Origin: Pontibacter pudoricolor
GTDB lineage: Bacteria; Bacteroidota; Bacteroidia; Cytophagales; Hymenobacteraceae
Assembly (NCBI RefSeq): GCF_010092985.1
Contig: NZ_CP048106.1
Coordinates: 620,001-684,000, forward strand
Direction: 5' to 3'
DNA: 64,000 nucleotides
The translations under genes and the position numbers were made by a program. Shown here piece after piece: positions 46,214 through 52,644 of the stretch. Position 1 is the first letter of the stretch, and every line of letters starts with the position of its first letter. The notes below the pieces were generated by a model. It saw nothing but the letters and a program-made list of their open reading frames with translations. It ran no database searches and was not told where the DNA came from.

Positions 46214-46774
46214 TCACACATTTTCCAGGTTTTCCGATCTTTTATGCTGAAGTTTCTTGTAAAATGATGGGGATAGGCCGGTTACTTTCTTAAACTGGTT
46301 CGATAAATGGGCCACACTACTATAGTGCATGCGGTGCGCGATCTCGGTCAGGTTAAGCTCTTTGTATAGCAGCAACTCTTTTACTCTTTCTATTTTGTGG
46401 GAAATAATGAATTGCTGAATCGTGATCCCGTTCACTTCGGAGAAGGTGTTGGCCAGATAGGTATAGTCGTAATTCAGTTTGTCGCTGATATAGTCAGAGT
46501 AATTCGATTTCGGGGATTCATCGGAGTAATGGACCATCTCGATGATGACATTTTTAATTTTCTCAACCAGGATGCTTTTCCTGTCATCCAGCAGCTCTAA
46601 TCCGGAATGCAGCAGATTAGCTTTGAGTTGTATGCGCTGTTCGGGTGTAATAGTACCTACTATTTCCACAGTGCCCAGCTCGACTACTACATACTGCAGG
46701 CCGAGATTGAATAATTCAGCCTTCACAAGCATTTTGCAGCGTAGGCTAACCATGTATTTAATAAACAGTGTCAT
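46214..46774 (-). CDS. AraC-type regulator 1 with HMA-like N-terminus
   Basis: 186 aa. The N-terminal about 75 residues (FIKYMVSLRCKMLVKAELFNLGL...VELGTVEIVGTI) have the layout of a heavy-metal-associated (HMA) ferredoxin-like fold, but the first Cys of CxxC is Ser (SLRC). The C-terminal AraC domain has YTYLANTFSEVNGITIQQFI and LTEIAHRMHYSSVAHLSNQFKKVTGLSPSFYK. Close paralogue of the genes at 49719 and 51595. It is co-oriented with the DUF3494-OmpA operon just downstream. Confidence 0.85.
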   Translation of the reverse strand: MTLFIKYMVSLRCKMLVKAELFNLGLQYVVVELGTVEIVGTITPEQRIQLKANLLHSGLELLDDRKSILVEKIKNVIIEMVHYSDESPKSNYSDYISDKLNYDYTYLANTFSEVNGITIQQFIISHKIERVKELLLYKELNLTEIAHRMHYSSVAHLSNQFKKVTGLSPSFYKKLQHKRSENLENV

Positions 46775-46916
46775 AGCGGTTGTTGAGCCTCTTAAGTCGT
46801 TTTGGCGAACTATAGATAGCCTGTATTAAACTATAATATGTTTGATTTAACTGTGTGCTTCCGAAAGTAAACTGACTGCTTTTTCAGTATCAGTCTATAG
46901 TTTGAATCTTCTATTG

Positions 46917-47300
46917 TTAATCACTGAGTATGGTGTGGATATGCTCGTGCAACAGTGGTTTTTGGAAGTAAGGGATCGTGTGGTTGGCTACAGACCACTC
47001 CATTTTAGCGTACTTGGTGTAGATGCTGTTGAGCACTATCTTAGTAAAAGTATGATCTACCAGTTTCAGTCTTTCCAATTCCTTTAAAAAGGTGATCCCA
47101 CACATGACCGGCATTTCAATATCTGAGATGATGACATGTGGCAGTTCACCCTTCTCATGATACGTTTTTAAAAGCTCCAATGCTTCCGAGCCATTTTCAG
47201 CAGTTACGGTCTCTCCAACTATAGCATGCTTTTTCAGTAACTGCTTTGCTATATAGAGGTAGGTGGAATCATTATCTATCAGCAATATTTTTTTCTTCAT
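46917..47300 (-). CDS. Single-domain response regulator
   Basis: 127 aa CheY-like receiver: LLIDNDSTYLYIAK acidic pocket, phospho-acceptor Asp in VIISDIEMPVMCG, Lys in FQKPLL. No output domain. Its position, downstream of kaiB and upstream of AraC1, suggests it could link a kinase to the neighbouring Kai or AraC functions, but this is inference. A single TATGTTACTTA, similar to the AraC operators, lies upstream at 47446. Confidence 0.85.
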   Translation of the reverse strand: MKKKILLIDNDSTYLYIAKQLLKKHAIVGETVTAENGSEALELLKTYHEKGELPHVIISDIEMPVMCGITFLKELERLKLVDHTFTKIVLNSIYTKYAKMEWSVANHTIPYFQKPLLHEHIHTILSD

Positions 47301-47609
47301 CTTATAAAAAGTGAGTTAGAAAAGTTGCACCGTGCCAATTCTTTTAAAGCTTCTTTTATAAAAGTAGTAACCCTTCTGAAGCTACATCTGGATGAGGTTT
47401 AAAATGTGTTAAAATTAAGATCGGCATCTGTAGCATTTTAAAATGTATGTTACTTAGACCACGCTTTTTGTAAATTAGAAAGACCTATAGTTGATCTGTG
47501 CTAAAGTGAGATATTATTAACAGTATTTACTTTCTGTTTGAGCTAAATTTAATGTTCTGAACTATCCTTACAGGCAATGTTACCTGTTGTGGTAACACTG
47601 CCTGTAAGT
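47301..47609. other. Spacer between kaiB and the response regulator
   Basis: Contains the hairpin at 47567 and one operator-like TATGTTACTTA (47446-47456). No gene. Confidence 0.45.
47567..47608 (-). terminator. Hairpin directly after kaiB
   Basis: CTTACAGGCAATGTTACC pairs with GGTAACACTGCCTGTAAG (one mismatch) around a 6-nt loop, starting 1 bp after the kaiB stop on the minus strand. There is no T-run, so it may terminate weakly or protect the mRNA 3' end. Confidence 0.55.
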
Positions 47610-47897
47610 TTATGCCGTAACGTGTATACTCGAAATTCCTAACCCGGCCAGCACGCGGCTTCTTACATTTAGTGCCCCGATAATACGGCTAACCGGTGTT
47701 GGCTCCATCCTGATAAGCGTAGGTATTGCTATAATACCGGCTTCTTCAGCCTTATCAGGGTCTTTCTGTATGTCAATAATTTCAAGCTGATAGTTTCCGT
47801 TTAAATTTTCCCTGCAAATCTTAAGTAATGTGTCCACGGCATCTATAGAATTAAGGCTGTGTCCGTTAATAAAGAGCTGAAATACATGCATGCTCAT
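47610..47897 (-). CDS. kaiB: KaiB homologue
   Basis: 95 aa, thioredoxin-like fold. FQLFINGHSLNSIDAVDTL, LEIIDIQKDPDKAEEAGI, AIPTLIRMEPTPVSRIIGAL and RVLAGLGI line up with cyanobacterial KaiB. KaiB binds phosphorylated KaiC in cyanobacterial clocks. It lies 63 bp downstream of the kaiC homologue in the same direction, so they probably form one operon. No KaiA is present. Confidence 0.9.
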   Translation of the reverse strand: MSMHVFQLFINGHSLNSIDAVDTLLKICRENLNGNYQLEIIDIQKDPDKAEEAGIIAIPTLIRMEPTPVSRIIGALNVRSRVLAGLGISSIHVTA

Positions 47898-47960
47898 TGA
47901 TTAAATTTTGGCTAAAAGTGCCGGTTAATTACCGACTAATAATGGTAAGCTTAATAATTC

Positions 47961-49523
47961 CTACTCCAGCTTAATCAGCATCGGGTTTCCCGTCAGTATG
48001 CCGCTTATGCCTTCAAAGTGTTTTCCTATGTCTGCTCCGGTATCTGTTATGGTAAACTTCCGGATAGATGAATCGTGTCTGGAGCCGCGCATTTTCAGCA
48101 CCGCTATACTACGCTGCATCTCCCCGGACATTTCTACATAGCGAAGCAGGATAATGCTATCTGTAATAGGCGAGATGTTGCCTTCGGTATCGGAAGTTCC
48201 GCCTGCCAGCAAGGGTGTGTTAGACGTAAACATGCCTGTTATTTCCATATGCTTCAGGTAGGCGGTAAAGGCAATAATAAACTCCCGGAACCCTTTGTCT
48301 GATGATGTGCGCGATAGGGCAGATAAACTATCCATCGCGATTCTGTGCGGCTTAAAGTTTTTTACTATTTCCTGTATATTAATGAAGTGATCCTCCAGGG
48401 ATGAAACTTCCGGGTAAATACAGATCACTTTCAGCAGTCCGTCTTCTTCCAGTTGCTTAAAATCGATACCCCAGCCCGCTGCGTTGCGGTATAGTTGCTC
48501 GCTGCTTTCTTCAAAAGCCATAAGCAGGCAACGCTCTTTCTTTGCCCTGACCCCGTTTATAAAATTGGCTACCAGCAATGTTTTACCGGCGCCTATTGCC
48601 CCGGATACAAGGTTGATAGAGCCTTTATAAAAACCGCCGTTTACCATTTCGTCCAGCGCCGGTATACCTGATGTTACCCTTTCATTGGAAGTGATATGTT
48701 TCAGGTTCATGGCCGATAAAGGAATGATAACGATAGCTTTTTCAGGATTTATTGAAAACGGATTTTCTCCTTTCTCATGATTGCTTCCCCTGAACTTCAG
48801 AATCTCAATGGTTCTTCTGCGCTTTTCGTTATGCAACACATTCCTGAGAATGATCACGTTATCCGTCAGGAATTCCTCCACACCAAAGCGGGTGATCTTG
48901 CCATATTCTTCCAGGCGTTCGGCCGTGATAATAGATGTAGCTCCCAGCCGCGATAATGTCAGGGCAACCTGAATCAGCTCCCGTCGGATGGTATGCATCT
49001 CCTCGTGGAATTGTGTGAAAATGCTGCCAATAGAATCTATAACTACGCGTTGTGCATTACATTTCTGTACTGCTCTTTCCAGTCTTATCCTGAAAGCGCT
49101 CAGGTCAAAATCACCAACAGCAATGATGTTTTCTTCTTTGGGAGCGGCATCCACAAATATCCATTTCCCTTCTTTTTCCCAGGTATCTATGTCCCAGTTA
49201 AGACTCTTCAGGTTTCTCCGGATATCATCTGCCTGTTCTTCGAAGGTAACAAACACGCCAGGCTGGTTGTAGAGCTGAATACCCATTGCCAGGAACTGCG
49301 CACCGAAAAGTGTTTTCGCACTGCCCGAACTGCCAGCAACCAGTGTCGTGCGGCCGAGTGGCAGGCCACCATGTGCGATATGGTCGAAGGAATCGTTTCC
49401 GGTTTTTAATTTTTTAAGGTGCATAGGCAAACGTAAGCGGTTTTGGAAATAAAGATAGTGTTCAGGACTTTCAGGTCGAGGTGCTACCATGACAGGAAGT
49501 TTAAAAGGAGCTTTGTAAAACAT
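47961..49523 (-). CDS. kaiC: KaiC homologue (double RecA-like ATPase/kinase)
   Basis: 520 aa, two KaiC domains. CI: Walker A GSSGSAKT (64-71; canonical has Gly where Ala69 is), catalytic FVTFEEQ, RFGVEEFLTDNVIILRNV. CII: Walker A GAIGAGKT, LLMAFEES and the autophosphorylation region NISPITDSIILLRYVEM. The Ser431 equivalent (Ser451) is present but the Thr432 equivalent is Pro452. KMRGSRHDSSIRKF at the end is conserved. About 33 extra N-terminal residues precede MHLKKLKTG, and an alternative start is 49424. Under the AraC2 operator pair. Confidence 0.93.
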   Translation of the reverse strand: MFYKAPFKLPVMVAPRPESPEHYLYFQNRLRLPMHLKKLKTGNDSFDHIAHGGLPLGRTTLVAGSSGSAKTLFGAQFLAMGIQLYNQPGVFVTFEEQADDIRRNLKSLNWDIDTWEKEGKWIFVDAAPKEENIIAVGDFDLSAFRIRLERAVQKCNAQRVVIDSIGSIFTQFHEEMHTIRRELIQVALTLSRLGATSIITAERLEEYGKITRFGVEEFLTDNVIILRNVLHNEKRRRTIEILKFRGSNHEKGENPFSINPEKAIVIIPLSAMNLKHITSNERVTSGIPALDEMVNGGFYKGSINLVSGAIGAGKTLLVANFINGVRAKKERCLLMAFEESSEQLYRNAAGWGIDFKQLEEDGLLKVICIYPEVSSLEDHFINIQEIVKNFKPHRIAMDSLSALSRTSSDKGFREFIIAFTAYLKHMEITGMFTSNTPLLAGGTSDTEGNISPITDSIILLRYVEMSGEMQRSIAVLKMRGSRHDSSIRKFTITDTGADIGKHFEGISGILTGNPMLIKLE

Positions 49524-49658
49524 TCAACATCACCAATGACATTATATTCATTCCTGTATCACCCGGTATCTATCAGATAGATTCCGGATATCAGCCATAA
49601 ACAGTCAGTAAAAGTCTACCCATTTCTATAGTATAGTATGTAAACACAAAGGGATAGA

Positions 49659-49716
49659 CAAAGGTGGGGGTAATGAGATAGCAAAACTTTACATACTTGT
49701 TCAAGTATGTTTCATA
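49659..49716 (-). promoter_or_regulatory. AraC2 operator pair and promoter for kaiC-kaiB
   Basis: CACCTTTG (complement of 49659-49666) lies 18 bp from a diverged proximal site AACTTTACATA (49685-49695). A distal site TATGTTTCATA (49706-49716) is 21 bp further, the geometry seen at 46154 and 51535. The sites are the most diverged of the three, matching the more diverged AraC2 paralogue. Confidence 0.6.
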
Positions 49717-49718
49717 TT

Positions 49719-50285
49719 TTACAGGTTTTCGAGCACGCCTGCGCGTTTGTCTTTTAAGTGCTTGTAAAAAGAGGGGGAAAGGCCTGTTACTTTTTTAAAC
49801 TGGCTCGATAAGTGGGCCACGCTGCTATAGTGCAGGCGATGGGCAATTTCGGTAAGGCTGAGCTCATCATAAAACAGCAGTTCTTTTGCTTTCTCTATTT
49901 TATGAATGATGATGAATTGCTGGATGGTGATGCCTTTTACCTCGGAGAAGATAGTGGCCAAGTATTTATAGTTGTAACCCAGTTTCTCGCTGATGTGAAC
50001 AGAGTAATTCACGTTCGGTTGTTCTTCCGGCGAATTGATCATTTCTGTTATCAGGTTCTTGATCTTATCTATGAGTTTGGTCTTGCTGTTATCCAGCACC
50101 TCTAACCCGGACTTGTAAAGGTTTTCCTTTAACTGCTCGAGTTGGATGTCGGTAATGTCTTTGTGTATTTCCACCACGCCCAGGTCAACTACCACGTATT
50201 CTGACTGCAACCCAAGACTTTTAAGTTCGTTTTGCACCAGCGTTTTACAGCGATTGCTCACCATGTACTTGATATATAATTTCAT
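49719..50285 (-). CDS. AraC-type regulator 2
   Basis: 188 aa. N-terminal HMA-like region YIKYMVSNRCKTLVQNELKSLGL...VVDLGVVEIHKDI with one Cys of the former CxxC, then the AraC HTH (YKYLATIFSEVKGITIQQFI; SLTEIAHRLHYSSVAHLSSQF). It is transcribed toward the kaiC promoter region, which starts right after its stop. Paralogue of the genes at 46214 and 51595. Confidence 0.85.
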   Translation of the reverse strand: MKLYIKYMVSNRCKTLVQNELKSLGLQSEYVVVDLGVVEIHKDITDIQLEQLKENLYKSGLEVLDNSKTKLIDKIKNLITEMINSPEEQPNVNYSVHISEKLGYNYKYLATIFSEVKGITIQQFIIIHKIEKAKELLFYDELSLTEIAHRLHYSSVAHLSSQFKKVTGLSPSFYKHLKDKRAGVLENL

Positions 50286-50610
50286 TTGTTTTAGTAAAGT
50301 GCATACTCAAATCCGGGAGTATGATACGGCGCTGCTACTGGCAATGTGATCAGAACCCGGTGCGATGTGATGAGCAATGAGATCAGGAGCTTACAATAAC
50401 AAGTAAGACAGGTTCTGTGATTTATACTTAAGACGTATGCGCGGCAATATTAATTCATAAAGCTGCAAACTATAAACTGTAGTATAAACTATAGTGTCAG
50501 TTGCAGCAGATCTGTCTATAACCGCAAAATAATTTATCCTGTAACCAATGTCCGGGTTTTAATCGGTACATCCGCTACAGGACAAATTACACTGTTTTGG
50601 CTATAGTTGA
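50286..50610. other. Gene-free stretch
   Basis: 325 bp between AraC2 and the small barrel gene. Several TATAGT motifs cluster near 50480-50640. Nothing else. Confidence 0.45.
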
Positions 50611-51162
50611 TTAATGTATGGCTATGCCTATAGTTGATACACCTGTAGACAGGTCTAAGAACGCACCTATTCTGTTATTGAAGTGGTATTCGGTACCAAC
50701 ATGCAGGTCCAGGAATAGCGGGTTGCCTTTGCGGTAATAGTTTTTGTCGCCGTCATAGCCATCATCCCAACGCGAGTTGATCACTGCAAAACCTAATGAG
50801 CCGGCCAGGTAAAAATCCCATTTAGAGTTTGCCTGCAGAATATCATCAAAGTAATACGATCCTTTCACACCTATCGGGATGATAGTTTCGCGGTACGTAT
50901 AGTTGTTGTTATCATTGTTGTAATCGTTCGAGTAAGTAGAGAAGCTGATGAACGGGGCAAGTGTAAACCTCTTGGCTACATCAAACTCATAGTTCACGTT
51001 TATAACAGGCATTGTTCTGTTAGCATATTTATAGTAGCCGCCGTAGCCGCCAATACCTACACCTAAGTTTAATGTGCTGCCGTGTTTTTCCTGAGCAGTT
51101 GCATTTAACGTGAAAAAGCTGACAAACAGGATGGTTAATGTGATGGTAAATAATCTCTTCAT
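50611..51162 (-). CDS. Small outer-membrane beta-barrel protein
   Basis: 183 aa from ATG 51162 (MKRLFTITLTILFV); the longer open frame upstream has no signal. Signal peptide cleaved after NATAQ. The rest alternates polar and aromatic residues in short strands with Gly-rich turns (LNLGVGIGGYGGYYKYANR, FYLAGSLGFAVINSRW, FLDLHVGTEYHF), an OmpX-like eight-stranded barrel. Transcribed from the operator-promoter unit at 51535, with AraC3 upstream. Confidence 0.8.
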   Translation of the reverse strand: MKRLFTITLTILFVSFFTLNATAQEKHGSTLNLGVGIGGYGGYYKYANRTMPVINVNYEFDVAKRFTLAPFISFSTYSNDYNNDNNNYTYRETIIPIGVKGSYYFDDILQANSKWDFYLAGSLGFAVINSRWDDGYDGDKNYYRKGNPLFLDLHVGTEYHFNNRIGAFLDLSTGVSTIGIAIH

Positions 51163-51594
51163 ATTATGGTTTTTAAAATTCTGATAAGGGGTGATTTTTG
51201 TAGTTCCTGCTTTGCATTTGCTTTTCCGGAACTGGTAAGGGTTAATTTTCTGAAGCACAAACTATAGCACCTTATTTCGTCTGAAACAGGACATTGCTTT
51301 AAGTAATTGGCTTTTGTATGCTGTGAGTTGTTGACCAGTAACCTGGCCGGAGAACTATAACCTGGGATAGGAATTGCTGCTTTAGCGCTTAACGTCTTTA
51401 TCGCTGTGTTGCTGGCAGTTTGGTGTTGCTTTCGGTGATGCTGGTAATTTATGTCTTAAATTCAATCAGTGTTGTCTCAGTGTTCGTAACTCGCAGTAGC
51501 CGGCCTTTTTATAGTTCAGCTGTTTTTGATGTTACAAAGGTGGGGCTATCCAAACTGCTTTATGTTACATAGTAATAAAAGTATGTTACATAAA
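51163..51594. other. Leader and promoter region of the barrel gene
   Basis: 432 bp. The operator pair and -7 element sit at its far end, leaving an unusually long untranslated leader of about 370 bp before the ATG at 51162. No gene was found in the leader. Confidence 0.5.
51535..51592 (-). promoter_or_regulatory. AraC3 operator pair and promoter for the barrel gene
   Basis: TATGTTACATA at 51561-51571 and 51582-51592, again 21 bp apart and 18 bp from CACCTTTG (51535-51542 complement). Both sites are identical to those at 46180. They adjoin the AraC3 stop. Confidence 0.7.
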
Positions 51595-52155
51595 TCACAT
51601 GTTTTCGAGGTTAGCCATGCGCTTTTGCTTTAACTGCTTGTAAAACGAAGGGGAGAGGCCGGTCACTTTTTTAAACTGGTTCGATAAGTGGGCCACACTA
51701 CTATAGTGTAAGCGGTGCGCGATCTCCGTCAGGTTAAGCTCTTTGTATAGCAGCAGCTCTTTTACCCTTTCTATCTTATGGAAGATGATGAATTGCTGAA
51801 TAGTAATGCCTTTTACTTCTGAAAAAATGTTGGCCAGGTACGTATAATCATGGTCTAGTTTCTCGCTGATAAAATCGGAATAATTCGCTTTCGGGAACTC
51901 ATCCGAATAATGCACCATCTCAATGATCACGTTCTTTATCTTTTCGATCAGGATGCTTTTCTTGTCATCCAGTAGTTCCAAACCAGATTGCAATAGGTTG
52001 GTTTTGAGTTGTATACGCTGTTCAGGTGTAATGTCTTCGAGTATCTCTACTGTGCCGAGTTCTACGACTACAAACTGTAGGCCCAGTTTGGTCAACTCTT
52101 CCTTTACCATCATTTTGCAGCGCAGGCTTACCATGTACTTGATATACAATTTCAT
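51595..52155 (-). CDS. AraC-type regulator 3
   Basis: 186 aa, very similar to AraC1. N-terminal YIKYMVSLRCKMMVKEELTKLGL...VELGTVEILEDI; C-terminal AraC HTH with LTEIAHRLHYSSVAHLSNQF and VTGLSPSFYK. The near identity with AraC1 and the identical operators suggest cross-regulation. Confidence 0.85.
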   Translation of the reverse strand: MKLYIKYMVSLRCKMMVKEELTKLGLQFVVVELGTVEILEDITPEQRIQLKTNLLQSGLELLDDKKSILIEKIKNVIIEMVHYSDEFPKANYSDFISEKLDHDYTYLANIFSEVKGITIQQFIIFHKIERVKELLLYKELNLTEIAHRLHYSSVAHLSNQFKKVTGLSPSFYKQLKQKRMANLENM

Positions 52156-52644
52156 AACAACAATATTTTAAACAGCCATTTCTCCAGACACAGCAGGCAA
52201 TGCCTTCATCATGTGGTATAAAAATGTAAATGTACACAATACCTGTTGGTATAGTGTATGTTTGAGCATCAGGCATTGAATGACTACTGTAAATGATGTT
52301 TAGATGGATGTAGCCTGAAATTGAAATGGCTAGCCTTTTTGTTTTCAGTTAAGCTGGCTGCAACCAGGTTGCCCACCCGTTCCCGGGCCCCGGCCGTGTC
52401 AGAAGGGCAAATGGTTTCTTTCCGGCCATAATGGTTATTACTCATGCTTTGTCAATCCTTTTGTAGCATAAGGTAAGCTGCAGGCACCATGTACCAGATA
52501 AAAAGGTTTGCCAATACCATGTAGTTATTAGCTGTGATAAGCGAATGACTGTATAGTTACTTCGCAACTGAAACGCGAATGTATCGTCTCATGTAATGCG
52601 ATCTGCCATTGAGACTTCTAACTAGCTTTTTAGTTTACTAATGT
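52156..52644. other. Gene-free stretch
   Basis: 489 bp between cphA and AraC3. The only open frame (84 codons, minus strand) overlaps AraC3 out of frame. I see nothing else. Confidence 0.45.
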
